From Nocardioides palaemonis (GTDB lineage: Bacteria > Actinomycetota > Actinomycetes > Propionibacteriales > Nocardioidaceae): a stretch of 64,000 bases of DNA. Made by a program: the position numbers and the translations under genes. The stretch lies in the NCBI RefSeq assembly GCF_018275325.1, contig NZ_JAGVQR010000004.1, forward strand, positions 1,116,001 through 1,180,000, written 5' to 3'. Below, one piece after another: positions 33,586 through 42,456 of this stretch. Within the stretch, counting starts at the first letter, position 1, and each line of letters begins with the position of its first letter. Under the pieces are notes generated by a model, which did not search any database, was not told the origin of the DNA, and worked only from the letters and a program-made list of their open reading frames with translations.

Positions 33586-36018
33586 GTGAGATCCACGACC
33601 CTCGGGCTGTCACTGGCCCTGATCACCGGAGCCGGGGCACTGTCCCTGGCCCCCTCGGCCGCAGCACCGCAGTCGGCTCACCGCAGCGTCGGGGAGGCGC
33701 ATGCGGCGAACACCGAGCACGTGCTGCCCAACCCGGAGGCGGAGAAGCAGGCCGCCCTCCGCCAGCAGGCGTGGGCCGACGTGCTCAGCGGCGAGGCCTC
33801 GCCGCAGACCGTCGCCGGCAACACCGTGCTCAAGGTCGGCAAGGAGCCGGCCGCCGCGCGCGGCACGCAGGCGCGCCGGAAGGCGGGCGGCGCCACGCAG
33901 GACCAGTACGTCGAGCTCAGCAACGAGCGCACCGACAAGGTCTTCGTGTTCCTCGTCGACTTCGGCAACCAGCGCCACCCCAGCTATCCCGACCGCGACA
34001 CCGACCCGGCCGTCCCCGGCCCCACGACGTTCGAGGGCCCGGGCTTCAACGAGATCCCCCAACCGGGTCCGGACGACAACTCCACCCAGTGGCGCAAGAA
34101 GTACACCAAGAAGTACTACAAGGACCTCTACTTCGGTGACGGCGAGCTCGCCGACTCGCTCAAGAGCTACTACGAGCGCCAGTCGTCGGGTCGCTACAGC
34201 GTCGAGGGCATGGTCACCGACTTCACCACGGTGCCCTACAACGAGGCCCGCTACGGCCGCAGCAACGGCTACCCGTGCGCCAGCAACGTGTGCAGCAACA
34301 CCTGGAACCTCGTCTCCGACGGCATGACCCAGTGGGTGGCGGACCAGAAGGCGGCCGGCAAGACCGACGCCCAGATCAAGCGGATCGTGTCGCAGTACGA
34401 CATCCGCGACCGCTACGACTTCGACGGCGACGGAAACTTCGACGAGCCCGACGGCTACATCGACCGCTTCCAGATCATCCACTCCGGCGGCGACCAGGCC
34501 GACGGTGACCCGATCTACGGCGAGGACGCGATCTGGAGCCACCGCTGGAAGGCCTTCCAGGGCACCGGCCAGGGCCCGACGGTCGGCGGCGTCGCCAACC
34601 CCGACGGCGGCACCCAGATCGGCAACACCGGCATCTGGGTCGCCGACTACACCGTGCAGCCGGAGAACGGCGGCATCTCGGTCGTCGCCCACGAGTACGG
34701 CCACGACCTCGGGCTGCCCGACCACTACGACACGGCCGCGTCCGGCGACAACCCGGTCAGCTGGTGGACGCTGATGGCGCAGAGCCGTGTCTCGGCCGCC
34801 GGCGACCAGGGCATCGGCACCCGCGCCGCGGACCTCGGCGTGTGGGACAAGCTCCAGCTCGGCTGGCTCGACTACGAGACGGTCGTCGCCGGCCAGGACC
34901 GCACCATCGACCTCGGCCCCCACGAGTACAACTCCGCCAAGGCCCAGGGCGTCGCCGTCGTGCTGCCCGACAAGCAGGTCACCACGAGCCTGCTGACCCC
35001 GCCCGAGGGCACCCGGCAGTGGTTCTCCGGCTCCGGTGACGGCTACTCGGCGTCGATGTCGCGCGCCGACCTCGCGGTCCCGGCCGGCACCACGACGCTG
35101 TCGCTCAAGGCCGCGTGGAACATCGAGGAGGACTACGACTTCGGCTACCTCGAGGTCGAGGCGCCCGCCGGCAGCGGCACCTGGACGGCGCTCGACACCG
35201 CCGCGATCGACGACGACGCCGACGCTGCGGCCGAGGCCGGGATCGACGGTGTCAGCGACGGCTACGTCGACGCGTCCTTCGACCTGTCCGCCTACGCCGG
35301 CCAGACGATCGGGCTGCGGGCGCGCTACGTCTCCGATGGCGCGGTGCAGGGCCAGGACCCGAGCCTGGGCTGGTCGGGCCTGCTGGTCGACGACATCCGC
35401 GTCACCAACGGCGGCACCACGGTGTTCGCCGACGGCGCCGAGTCCTCCCCCAACGGCTGGACGCTCGACGGCTTCCGCTCGATCGGGGCGGGCTACGACA
35501 CCACCTACGACCAGTTCTACCTGGCCAGCAACCGCACCTACACCTCCTACGACAAGTACCTCCAGACCGGCCCGTACAACTTCAGCTTCGCGGACCGGCC
35601 GGACTTCGTGGAGAAGTTCCCCTACCAGGACGGCCTGCTGGTCAACTACTGGGACTCCTCGTTCGTCGACAACAACACCAGCCAGCACCCCGGTGGGGGC
35701 CTGGTGCTCCCGGTCGACGCCAACCCGCAGGCGCACTACAACCTGCAGGGCACGCCGTGGCGAGGTCGCATCCAGACCTACGACGCACCGTTCGGGCTGC
35801 AGAAGAGCGACTCGTTCTACCTCACGGCCGGCGGGCAGCGCTCCTACGTCCGCGGACGGGCGGCGAACCCGCTGTTCGACGACAGCGACCCCAACCGCTA
35901 CTTCCAGCCGTTCGTCGACGCGGGCCTGCCCCGGGTCGGCGTGAAGGTCGCGGGCGTCGGGGTGAAGATCCGGGTGCTCTCGCAGAGCGGCACCAGCATG
36001 CGGATCCGGGTGCAGTGA
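33586..36018 (+). CDS. Secreted M6-family metalloprotease (immune inhibitor A-like)
   Basis: An 810-residue secreted protease. A signal peptide (cleavage near SAAA-PQS) and propeptide precede the M6 catalytic domain: FVFLVDFGNQRHP, then the zinc site HEYGHDLGLPDHYD (His369, His373, Asp/His downstream) and SWWTLMAQS as Met-turn. The C-terminal 300 residues form beta domains seen in InhA-like enzymes (GWSGLLVDDIRVTNGG). It would degrade external proteins, possibly matrix or host peptides. GTG start behind GGAAAGGAAG; a strong terminator follows. Confidence 0.93.
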   Translation: MRSTTLGLSLALITGAGALSLAPSAAAPQSAHRSVGEAHAANTEHVLPNPEAEKQAALRQQAWADVLSGEASPQTVAGNTVLKVGKEPAAARGTQARRKAGGATQDQYVELSNERTDKVFVFLVDFGNQRHPSYPDRDTDPAVPGPTTFEGPGFNEIPQPGPDDNSTQWRKKYTKKYYKDLYFGDGELADSLKSYYERQSSGRYSVEGMVTDFTTVPYNEARYGRSNGYPCASNVCSNTWNLVSDGMTQWVADQKAAGKTDAQIKRIVSQYDIRDRYDFDGDGNFDEPDGYIDRFQIIHSGGDQADGDPIYGEDAIWSHRWKAFQGTGQGPTVGGVANPDGGTQIGNTGIWVADYTVQPENGGISVVAHEYGHDLGLPDHYDTAASGDNPVSWWTLMAQSRVSAAGDQGIGTRAADLGVWDKLQLGWLDYETVVAGQDRTIDLGPHEYNSAKAQGVAVVLPDKQVTTSLLTPPEGTRQWFSGSGDGYSASMSRADLAVPAGTTTLSLKAAWNIEEDYDFGYLEVEAPAGSGTWTALDTAAIDDDADAAAEAGIDGVSDGYVDASFDLSAYAGQTIGLRARYVSDGAVQGQDPSLGWSGLLVDDIRVTNGGTTVFADGAESSPNGWTLDGFRSIGAGYDTTYDQFYLASNRTYTSYDKYLQTGPYNFSFADRPDFVEKFPYQDGLLVNYWDSSFVDNNTSQHPGGGLVLPVDANPQAHYNLQGTPWRGRIQTYDAPFGLQKSDSFYLTAGGQRSYVRGRAANPLFDDSDPNRYFQPFVDAGLPRVGVKVAGVGVKIRVLSQSGTSMRIRVQ

Positions 36019-36046
36019 CCTGACGCACCCCTGATGCACCACCGGC

Positions 36047-36075
36047 GGGGCCGGGAGCCGTGGGCTCCCGGCCCC
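36047..36075 (+). terminator. Terminator after the M6 protease gene
   Basis: GGGGCCGGGAGCC (36047-36059) pairs perfectly with GGCTCCCGGCCCC (36063-36075) around a 3-nt loop. It lies between the protease stop and a convergent lipoprotein gene and can serve both. Confidence 0.88.
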
Positions 36076-36089
36076 GTCGCGTTCCGTCC

Positions 36090-36476
36090 CTACTCCGGCA
36101 GGGGCAGGTAGGTGAACCGGCTGACCTCGACGGGCGGACCGCCGCACCCGGTGGCCGCCAGCTGGGGCGTGCCCGTCACCTGGACGCGCTCGTCGAGGGT
36201 CAGGTCGCCCGCCCGGTCGCCGGTCATCGTCCAGGTGGTGCCGTTGTCGTCGCGCACGACCACGCAGTCCCCGACCTCGACGACCAACCCGACCACGCGC
36301 AGCTTCTCGAGCCCCTCGCTCGGCGGCTTCGTCGGGCTCGCGGTGGGCTCGGGCGTCCTCGACGTCGACGTCGGCGACCCGTCCGGCTGCGGCGCGGCGT
36401 CGCGCGGCTCGTCGCCGCAGCCCGCGGTGAGGGCGAGGAACGAGCACGCGAGGGCGGTCCCGAGGAGGTGGCGCAT
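36090..36476 (-). CDS. Small lipoprotein of unknown function
   Basis: A 128-residue protein with a lipoprotein signal (MRHLLGTALACSFLALTAGC; Cys 20). A Thr/Pro/Ser spacer of about 30 residues is followed by a single small beta domain (LRVVGLVVEVGDCVVVRDDNGTTWTMTGDRAG ... GCGGPPVEV) with an OB-like look. No known function. It lies 35 bp downstream of a same-strand hydrolase gene, probably in one transcript. Confidence 0.75.
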   Translation of the reverse strand: MRHLLGTALACSFLALTAGCGDEPRDAAPQPDGSPTSTSRTPEPTASPTKPPSEGLEKLRVVGLVVEVGDCVVVRDDNGTTWTMTGDRAGDLTLDERVQVTGTPQLAATGCGGPPVEVSRFTYLPLPE

Positions 36477-36511
36477 GTCGGTGGGACGGTCGGGAGCGCC
36501 CGACGGATCCG

Positions 36512-37621
36512 TCAGGCGGGCATGCGGGCGCGGAGGAAGCGGACCGTGCGGTCCATCGCGGCGACGAACGCCGGCCCGAAGGCGTGCCCGTCGTCGTACC
36601 ACTCGAGCGTCGAGTCGACCCCGGCCGCGGTGAGCGCCTGCTGGGTGGCACGCGCCCAGGGCGGCGGGCAGGTGTCGTCGAAGCGGCCGTGGACCAGCAG
36701 CACCGGTTCGGTGATCTCGTCGAAGTCTGGTCGGGGCGAGACGCCGCGCCAGAAGGCCGGGTCGTCGTCGGGGAGCCCGTGCCGACCGCGGAAGCCGGCG
36801 CGCAGGGCTGCGACGGGAGCGTCGGGGCGCTGGAAGTGGTCGAAGTTCTGGCCCTCGAGGCTCGACACCGACGCCCAGCCGACGCCGGCCGCGAACAGGC
36901 CGGGCTCGGCGACGAGTGCCTTGAGCATCACCCCGCCGCCCATCGACCGACCGAAGAGCGCGATCCGGTCGGGGTCGACGCGGACGTCGCGGGACGCGGC
37001 GAGCGCCCGCGCCGCGGCCGCCACGTCGGCGGCGTAGCCGAGGCGGACGGCGGTCTCGATCCGCGGGTCGTCGGTCGACTCGGCGTGGTTGCGGTAGTCG
37101 ACGTGCAGCGCGACGAAGCCGCGCTCGGCGAGGAATCCCCGCTCGCGGGTCATGCCCTGTCCGCGCACGTAGGAGGCGGGGTCGATGTAGCCGTGCGCGA
37201 GGACGACCGCCGGGAACGGCCCACGTCCCGCGGGGACGTTGAGGACGCCGCTGATCCGCAGCGGGGCGGTCCCCGCGCCGGCAGTCGTCGAGCGGAACGT
37301 CACGTCGTAGGAGGTGTAGGTCGCGGTGCGCTCGCGGACCGCCCCCAGCCGCAGTCCGCCGCCGGTCAGGTCGGCCTCGGCCAGCGCGGCGAGCGAGATC
37401 GGGCGCGGTCGCTCGGTCGGCTCCGGCTCGGCCGGCTCCTCCGACGGCTCCTCCGACGGCTCCTCGGACGGGGGAGGGGGCGCCGACGTGGAGGCCGAGG
37501 GCGAGCTGCTCGGATCCGCCGGCGCCGGGTCGTCCTCCGGGGTCGAGGTGCAGCCCGCGAGCAGGACCAGGGCCGTCGCCGTCGATGCGAGCCGACCCGC
37601 GTCCCTCACGCGCAGCGCCAT
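36512..37621 (-). CDS. Lipoprotein alpha/beta hydrolase (S9/dienelactone hydrolase type)
   Basis: A 369-residue protein with lipobox LLAGC (Cys 24) and a Ser/Pro/Glu spacer containing SEEP repeats, so the enzyme is tethered outside the membrane. The hydrolase domain has VVLAHGYIDP (oxyanion), nucleophile elbow FGRSMGGG, acid region LLVHGRFDDTCPP and final catalytic His in DDGHAFGP. The fold resembles prolyl oligopeptidase and acetyl-xylan esterase C-terminal domains; the substrate is unknown. It is divergent from the sigma-factor gene. Confidence 0.85.
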   Translation of the reverse strand: MALRVRDAGRLASTATALVLLAGCTSTPEDDPAPADPSSSPSASTSAPPPPSEEPSEEPSEEPAEPEPTERPRPISLAALAEADLTGGGLRLGAVRERTATYTSYDVTFRSTTAGAGTAPLRISGVLNVPAGRGPFPAVVLAHGYIDPASYVRGQGMTRERGFLAERGFVALHVDYRNHAESTDDPRIETAVRLGYAADVAAAARALAASRDVRVDPDRIALFGRSMGGGVMLKALVAEPGLFAAGVGWASVSSLEGQNFDHFQRPDAPVAALRAGFRGRHGLPDDDPAFWRGVSPRPDFDEITEPVLLVHGRFDDTCPPPWARATQQALTAAGVDSTLEWYDDGHAFGPAFVAAMDRTVRFLRARMPA

Positions 37622-37665
37622 CCCCCCAGTGTGCGGGGGCGGTCCCAGAAAATCCTCCGCGGATC

Positions 37666-37692
37666 GGTCACACCAGGCGCCGCGCGGTCGTC
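37666..37692 (+). promoter_or_regulatory. ECF41-type promoter upstream of the sigma factor gene
   Basis: GGTCACA (37666-37672) is followed by exactly 16 nt and then CGTC (37689-37692). This matches the published ECF41 promoter pattern TGTCACA-N16-CGTC with one change in the first element. Transcription would start about 30 nt before the ATG at 37730. Confidence 0.75.
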
Positions 37693-37729
37693 GTAGGGGT
37701 GGAGGATGCCGACGAGAGGTGGGGGACGG

Positions 37730-38593
37730 ATGGACCAGACAGAGGCCTTCGAGACCGAGCGACCGCGGCTGGTCGGGCTCGCGACCCGGGTGCTCGGCGA
37801 CCACGCCGAGGCGGAGGACGTCGTGCAGCAGGCCTGGCTCCGGCTGGACCGGGCGAGCGGTCGCGCAGACGACGCCATCGAGAACCTGCCCGCCTGGCTC
37901 ACCACCGTGACCACCCGGCTGTGCCTGGACCGGCTGCGCGCCCGGACCCCCGTGCCGGTGGAGGACGACGAGCTGGACGACGCCGCGCCCTGGACGGCGG
38001 ACTCCTCGGACCCCGCGGACGACGTGGCCCTGGCCGACACCGTGGGGATCGCGCTGCAGGCGGTGATCGACCGGCTCACCCCGCGTGAGCGGGTCGCGTT
38101 CGTGCTGCACGACAGCTTCGGCTTCGAGTTCCCCACGATCGCGGCGCTGCTCGGCACCACCCCGACGGCGGCCCGCAAGCTCGCCTCGCGGGCCCGCGCG
38201 AAGGTCGCCCAGCCGCGGGCCGAGGACACGCTGGCCGACTGGGAGGTCGTCGACGCCTTCATGGCCGCGGCGCGCGGCGGCGACCTGCCGCGGCTCCTGC
38301 AGCTGCTCGCCCCCGACGCGGTCGTCGGCGCCGACGAGGCGGCCGTGCTGGCCGGGACGCCCGCGAGCATCGAGGGGCGCGAGCAGGTCGCCGCGTTCTT
38401 CAACGGCAGCGCCCAGTCGGCGTTCGCGGTGCTGGTCGACGACCGGCCCGCGTCCGCCTGGTTCCTGCGCGGCGAGGCGAAGGTGGTCTTCGACTTCGAG
38501 GTCGCGGACGGCATGGTCCGCGCGATCACCTTCCGCGCCGCGCCCGACCTGCTCGCCCGCGTCGTACGCCGCGACGGCCCCGACCCGCGCTGA
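37730..38593 (+). CDS. ECF41-family RNA polymerase sigma factor (SigJ-like)
   Basis: A 287-residue sigma factor. Region 2 has FETERPRLVGLATRVLGDHAEAEDVVQQAWLRL, region 4 has LTPRERVAFVLHDSFGFEFPTIAALLGTTPTAARKLASRARAKV. The fused C-terminal SnoaL-like domain (about 175-287, DAFMAAARGGDLPRLLQLLAPDAV) is the built-in regulator of ECF41 sigma factors. ATG at 37730 is chosen over 37706 because it has a ribosome site and leaves space after the promoter. ECF41 genes usually control a neighbouring oxidoreductase or decarboxylase gene; none is adjacent here. Confidence 0.9.
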   Translation: MDQTEAFETERPRLVGLATRVLGDHAEAEDVVQQAWLRLDRASGRADDAIENLPAWLTTVTTRLCLDRLRARTPVPVEDDELDDAAPWTADSSDPADDVALADTVGIALQAVIDRLTPRERVAFVLHDSFGFEFPTIAALLGTTPTAARKLASRARAKVAQPRAEDTLADWEVVDAFMAAARGGDLPRLLQLLAPDAVVGADEAAVLAGTPASIEGREQVAAFFNGSAQSAFAVLVDDRPASAWFLRGEAKVVFDFEVADGMVRAITFRAAPDLLARVVRRDGPDPR

Positions 38594-38740
38594 GAGCCGC
38601 CGCTCCGACACGGGGTGGTTCACCACCGTGGACGCCCGTCGCCCCGTTCCGACACGGACCGTGACGCAACAGGCCCCGAGCCACCCTGGGAGATGGCCCG
38701 GGGTGTGACACCACCAGGCAGCACCACAGGAGGAGACACG

Positions 38741-38977
38741 ATGAAGACGATGACCTGCCGCCAGCTCGGCGGCCCCTGCGACCTCGCCCACCACGGCGAG
38801 ACCCACGACGACGTGATCAACGCGCAGGACCAGCACCTCAAGCAGGCCGAGAAGGACGGCGACGCCGCCCACCTGCCGGCGCGCAAGGAGATGAAGGGCC
38901 GTTGGCGGCACCCGAGCAAGTCGCTCGGCTGGTACCGCGAGATGCAGGCGGCCTTCGCCGCGCTCCCCGAGGACTGA
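38741..38977 (+). CDS. DUF1059-like small protein
   Basis: A 78-residue soluble protein behind a strong AGGAGGAG. The N-terminal half MKTMTCRQLGGPCDLAHHGETHDDVINAQDQHLKQA matches the DUF1059 pattern (two cysteines, then a His and a helix), whose function is unknown. The C-terminal half is basic then aromatic (GRWRHPSKSLGWYREMQ). It stands alone downstream of the sigma factor gene. Confidence 0.75.
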   Translation: MKTMTCRQLGGPCDLAHHGETHDDVINAQDQHLKQAEKDGDAAHLPARKEMKGRWRHPSKSLGWYREMQAAFAALPED

Positions 38978-39003
38978 GTCGGGGGAGCAGCGGCTGGGGC
39001 GGG

Positions 39004-39315
39004 TCAGGCCCGGCGGTCGGCCAGCACGTGGGCCGCGCCGGCGGCCGCGGCGGTGACGCCGAGCACCGACGGCCAGGTGCCGACCTTCTTCGCGAGCGGG
39101 TGCGAGACCCCCATCGCGGTCCAGTAGCCCGCGGTGAGCCCGGCGACCAGCGGCGCGCCGCCGACGGCGTACCACCGGCGGGCGGCGAGGGCGTTGGCGC
39201 CGAGCATCGCGGCCCCGCCGAGGGGGCGTACGCCGGTGCGCTGGGCGAGCGTGAAGCCGCCCACGAGGCCGGCGGCGAGGAGGGGAGCGGTGGGGACGCG
39301 GGAGAGGTCGGGCAC
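39004..39315 (-). CDS. Small membrane protein of unknown function
   Basis: A 103-residue protein with about three or four weakly hydrophobic Ala/Gly-rich helices (LLAAGLVGGFTLAQ, LGGAAMLGANALAA, LVAGLTAGYWTAMG, VLGVTAAAAGAAHVLA). No recognised family. It is transcribed alone and is divergent from the monooxygenase-like gene at 39372. Confidence 0.6.
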   Translation of the reverse strand: MPDLSRVPTAPLLAAGLVGGFTLAQRTGVRPLGGAAMLGANALAARRWYAVGGAPLVAGLTAGYWTAMGVSHPLAKKVGTWPSVLGVTAAAAGAAHVLADRRA

Positions 39316-39371
39316 GCGACGAGCCTAGCCAGCAGGGTGCAGACTGGCGGTCCACCTGCGAGAGGGAACCC

Positions 39372-39665
39372 ATGAGCGAGCTCCACGTCGTTGCCACCAT
39401 CCCCGTCAAGCCCGAGGCCGTCGACCAGGTCCGGCCCGCGCTCACCGAGCTGGTCGCCGCGACCCGCGCCGAGGAGGGCTGCCTGGCCTACGACCTGTTC
39501 GAGTCGGCGGCCGCGCCCGGCACGTTCGTGACCGTCGAGCGGTGGACCGGCCAGGAGGCGCTCGACGCCCACATGACCACGCCGCACGTGGCGGCCGCCT
39601 TCGCCGCGGCCGGGGGCGCGCTCGACGGCGAGGTGGCGATCCACCCGCTGCGCCCGGTCGAGTAG
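39372..39665 (+). CDS. Antibiotic biosynthesis monooxygenase (ABM)-fold protein
   Basis: A 97-residue dimeric ferredoxin-like protein: LHVVATIPVKPEAVDQVRPALTELVAATRAEEGCLAYDLFES and VERWTGQEALDAHMTTPHVAAAF are the family signatures. ABM proteins include quinol monooxygenases such as YgiN and haem-degrading enzymes; without partner genes the reaction is open. ATG at 39372 behind GAGAGGGA. Its stop is 1 bp from that of the convergent next gene. Confidence 0.83.
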   Translation: MSELHVVATIPVKPEAVDQVRPALTELVAATRAEEGCLAYDLFESAAAPGTFVTVERWTGQEALDAHMTTPHVAAAFAAAGGALDGEVAIHPLRPVE

Positions 39666-39666
39666 G

Positions 39667-39894
39667 TCAGTCCTCGCCCCTGGCTGCGTCGCGCACCGCA
39701 CAGGTCTGCGCGAGTCCGAGCGCCCAGCAGGTCGGACACCCCCGCAGCAGCACCACGGCCGGCACCGCCAGCAGCAGCGCGAGCGGCCCCCACCACGGCA
39801 CCAGCACGAACGCCGCCACCAGCAGCGGCAGCCCGAGCGCCCCGCGGACGAGGTGCCGCGGGACGCTCCGGCTGGCGAAGAAGGTGTCGGTCAC
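39667..39894 (-). CDS. Small membrane protein with RGCPTCW motif
   Basis: A 75-residue protein with GTG at 39894, two hydrophobic helices (HLVRGALGLPLLVAAFVLVP, PLALLLAVPAVVLL) and then RGCPTCWALGLAQTCAVRD. The membrane-proximal CPTC pair plus a third Cys could bind a metal or act in thiol chemistry. It vaguely resembles small DUF2892/YgaP-type membrane proteins. Function unknown. Confidence 0.55.
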   Translation of the reverse strand: MTDTFFASRSVPRHLVRGALGLPLLVAAFVLVPWWGPLALLLAVPAVVLLRGCPTCWALGLAQTCAVRDAARGED

Positions 39895-39929
39895 GCAGGA
39901 CGTTCGACGCCCGCGCGGAGCCGGAGGGG

Positions 39930-41048
39930 TCAGCCGCGGCCGACCCGGCCGGCGCTGCCGGCTGCCCAGCAGACCTTCGCCACGCAGTCGACGACGTGGT
40001 AGCCGAGATCGCTCACGCGCGTCCAGGTGCGCCCACCGTCGGTGGTGAGGCTCGAGCCCGCGGAGCCGTCGTAGTCGCCGGTCGCGAGCGCGACCTTCCA
40101 GCCGCGGACGAAGGTGACGTCCTCCCCGATGTGCGTCAGGTCGGAGCCGAGGGTCCACGTGCGACCGTCGCGGGTCCACGCCGTGGTGGCCACGGTGTCG
40201 GTCGAGTCGGCGAAGTCGCCGCCGACCACGATACCGTGGCGCGGGGACGCGAAGGCGCCCGCGAAGCCGCCGGCCGACTCGCCGGCCGGGATCCCGGACG
40301 CGACGGCTGTCCAGGTCAGGCCGCGGTCGTCGCTGCGCAGGACGCGGCTCTGGGCGCCGCCGGTGACGATGAAGGCGGCCTTGCCTGCCGTGACCAGGCA
40401 GTCGCCGCTGGCCGCGAAGCCGAACTCGTCGGCGCTGTCGGGCATGCCCCTCGAGGGCAAGACCTTCCACGAGCGGCCGCGGTCACGGGTGGACAGGATG
40501 CGGAGCTTGCCGTCGACCGGGTCGCTGACCGCGAGCCCCCGGCGGCCGCCGGGGTAGAACCCCATGCAGTCGTAGAACGCGTTCTCGTCGTCGTTGCGGA
40601 ACGCCTCGGTCCAGCTCCGGCCGCCGTCGGTGGAGCGGTAGATCCGCGAGGCCTCCCCCGGGCCGATCGCCAGCACGTGGGCGACCTTCCCGACCACCTC
40701 GACGTCGCGGAACGACAGTCCCTCGGCGTCGGCGGGGCTGACGTCGACCCAGGTCCGGCCACGGTCGGTCGTCCGGAAGACCCGGGCCGCCCCTCCGTCG
40801 GTCAGGCTCTCGCCGGTCACCCACGCCTCCTTGCGCGAGACCGCCTCGAGGCCGCGGAAGTTCTGGTCGGCGTCGAGGACCCCCTCGACCCAGCGGTGGC
40901 GGAACGGGTCGGCCGACTTCGGGCCGTGGCCGTTGCCGTGGCCGTTGCCGGGGCCGTGGCCGGCGGTCGCCGGGACCGCGAGGGCGAGCGCCGGGAGGAG
41001 TGCGGTGAGGAGCAGGGCGGGGGTGCGGAGGAGTCCGGGTCGTCGCAT
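39930..41048 (-). CDS. Secreted BNR-repeat (Ycf48/YCF48-like) beta-propeller protein
   Basis: A 372-residue protein with a Sec signal (LLRTPALLLTALLPALALAVPATA). A His/Gly-rich stretch (GHGPGNGHGNGHGP) follows, then repeated Asp-box motifs: RTTDRGRTWVDV, RSTDGGRSWTEA, STRDRGRSWKVL, RSDDRGLTWTAV, TRDGRTWTLG, TTDGGRTWTRV. Six Asp boxes point to a beta-propeller like Ycf48 or sialidase folds; no sialidase catalytic set is visible. It may bind metal through the His-rich segment. Role unknown. Confidence 0.82.
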   Translation of the reverse strand: MRRPGLLRTPALLLTALLPALALAVPATAGHGPGNGHGNGHGPKSADPFRHRWVEGVLDADQNFRGLEAVSRKEAWVTGESLTDGGAARVFRTTDRGRTWVDVSPADAEGLSFRDVEVVGKVAHVLAIGPGEASRIYRSTDGGRSWTEAFRNDDENAFYDCMGFYPGGRRGLAVSDPVDGKLRILSTRDRGRSWKVLPSRGMPDSADEFGFAASGDCLVTAGKAAFIVTGGAQSRVLRSDDRGLTWTAVASGIPAGESAGGFAGAFASPRHGIVVGGDFADSTDTVATTAWTRDGRTWTLGSDLTHIGEDVTFVRGWKVALATGDYDGSAGSSLTTDGGRTWTRVSDLGYHVVDCVAKVCWAAGSAGRVGRG

Positions 41049-41133
41049 CCGGCCAGCCTGCTGGGTGCGCGACCTCCGTGTCCAGAGGGTCAACCGGTCG
41101 CTGATCGTCCGGATCCGGGTCCACGATGGGGTC

Positions 41134-41733
41134 ATGAGCGACGACGACACCGACCAGGACCGCGACGTGTGGGTGCCCCCGCCGTGGGAGCCGCCGATCG
41201 ACGGGACGGAGGCCGAGCACCTGACCGGAGCGCTGGGACGCATGCGCGCCACCCTGCGCTGGAAGGCCGACGGCCTCGACGAGGCCGGGCTGCGCCACCG
41301 GATCCCCTCGTCGTCCCTGTCGCTGGGCGGGCTGCTGCTCCACCTCGCGCTGGCCGAGGACTACTACCTCGTGACCAAGCTGCGCGGCGACGAGATGGTC
41401 GAGCCGTGGCGGTCGCTGGGCCACGACGGCACGGACGAGTGGGAGTTCGAGGCCGGACCGCAGGGCCTCACGGCAGCGGAGACGTACGCCGTCTTCGACG
41501 ACGCGGTCGTGCGCAACACCCGCCGGATCGACGAGGCGCTCGCCGAGGGCGGCCTCGAGGTCGTCGCGCACGTCGACGACGGCAACGGCAACCACCCGCG
41601 GCTGCGCCGCCTGCTGGTGGACCTCCTCGAGGAGTACGGCCGCCACACCGGCCACGCCGACCTGCTGCGCGAGGCCGTCGACGGACGAGTCGGCGAGGAC
41701 CCGCCGGAGGACTGGCGGCTGCCCTGGGGGTGA
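41134..41733 (+). CDS. DinB-like (DUF664) four-helix protein
   Basis: A 199-residue protein of the DinB/DUF664 superfamily: WEPPIDGTEAEHLTGALGRMRATLRWKADGLDEAGLRHR, SLSLGGLLLHLALAEDYYL with a metal-binding His, and YGRHTGHADLLREAVDG with the two further His. Relatives are metal-dependent, thiol-linked enzymes (mycothiol transferases) in actinobacteria; direct activity is not shown. ATG at 41134. Confidence 0.85.
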   Translation: MSDDDTDQDRDVWVPPPWEPPIDGTEAEHLTGALGRMRATLRWKADGLDEAGLRHRIPSSSLSLGGLLLHLALAEDYYLVTKLRGDEMVEPWRSLGHDGTDEWEFEAGPQGLTAAETYAVFDDAVVRNTRRIDEALAEGGLEVVAHVDDGNGNHPRLRRLLVDLLEEYGRHTGHADLLREAVDGRVGEDPPEDWRLPWG

Positions 41734-41737
41734 GCCG

Positions 41738-41947
41738 CTACTGCGACGGCTGGGGCACCTCGACGTCCGGGCAGTCGGTCTTGGGGTTGATCCCGGTGTA
41801 GTTGAGCGGGCCGGCGACGACGTTGAGCACGATGTCGCTGGTCTCCGAGCAGCTGGCCTCGGCGTCGTCGAAGTAGCCGCGCTGCCAGGCTGCGAACGCC
41901 CCGATCACGAGCCACACGACGAGCAGGATGCCGATCAGTCGTCCCAC
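41738..41947 (-). CDS. Small membrane-anchored protein
   Basis: A 69-residue protein with one N-terminal helix (RLIGILLVVWLVIGAFAAW) and a short extracytoplasmic domain with two cysteines (EASCSETSD, KTDCPDVEV). No known family; similar short proteins are common in Nocardioides-type genomes. Stop codons of this gene and the DinB-like gene are 4 bp apart, convergent. Confidence 0.65.
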   Translation of the reverse strand: MGRLIGILLVVWLVIGAFAAWQRGYFDDAEASCSETSDIVLNVVAGPLNYTGINPKTDCPDVEVPQPSQ

Positions 41948-42054
41948 GCTGGACCTCCTCGTTCAGCACGGCGGGGGTCGCCGCGCGCCTCACTCTCCGC
42001 CCGCGGGCGGAGACGTGCCACCCACGGAGGGGTAGGGCGCCCTAGGGTGCGTCC

Positions 42055-42432
42055 ATGACGATCCTCGCGGTGATCTTCGCGGCGCTGGCAGCAGCGCTGC
42101 ACGTCTACATCTGGGTGCTCGAGTCGTTCCGCTGGACCGAGCCCGCGACCCGCAAGACCTTCGGGACGTCCGAGTCGGACGCCCAGGTCACCCGGCCGCT
42201 GGCCTACAACCAGGGGTTCTACAACCTCTTCCTGGCGATCATCACGGCCGTGGGGCTGGTCCTGCTCGGCTCCGAGCGCGGGACCGGCGCCGCCCTCGCG
42301 CTGGCCGGCACCGGGTCGATGCTTGCGGCCGCGCTGGTGCTGGTCACGCACGACCGGTCGATGGCCCGGGCCGCGATCACCCAGGGCACGCTGCCGGCGC
42401 TGGCGGTGGTGTTCCTGCTGCTCCAGCTCTGA
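42055..42432 (+). CDS. DUF1304 membrane protein
   Basis: A 125-residue protein with four helices and the DUF1304 landmarks: AALHVYIWVLESFRWTEPATRKTFG, LAYNQGFYNLFLAIITAVGL, and THDRSMARAAITQGTLPALAVVFLLL. The conserved Glu, Asn and Gln lie within or near helices. The family function is unknown. ATG at 42055; monocistronic. Confidence 0.88.
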   Translation: MTILAVIFAALAAALHVYIWVLESFRWTEPATRKTFGTSESDAQVTRPLAYNQGFYNLFLAIITAVGLVLLGSERGTGAALALAGTGSMLAAALVLVTHDRSMARAAITQGTLPALAVVFLLLQL

Positions 42433-42456
42433 CGGGACGGCTGGGCAGGGAGCGGC

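Noticed and set aside
33610..36651. 1013-codon minus-strand frame opposite the M6 protease
   Set aside because: The same GC artefact; repetitive Val/Gly/Asp composition and no start signal.
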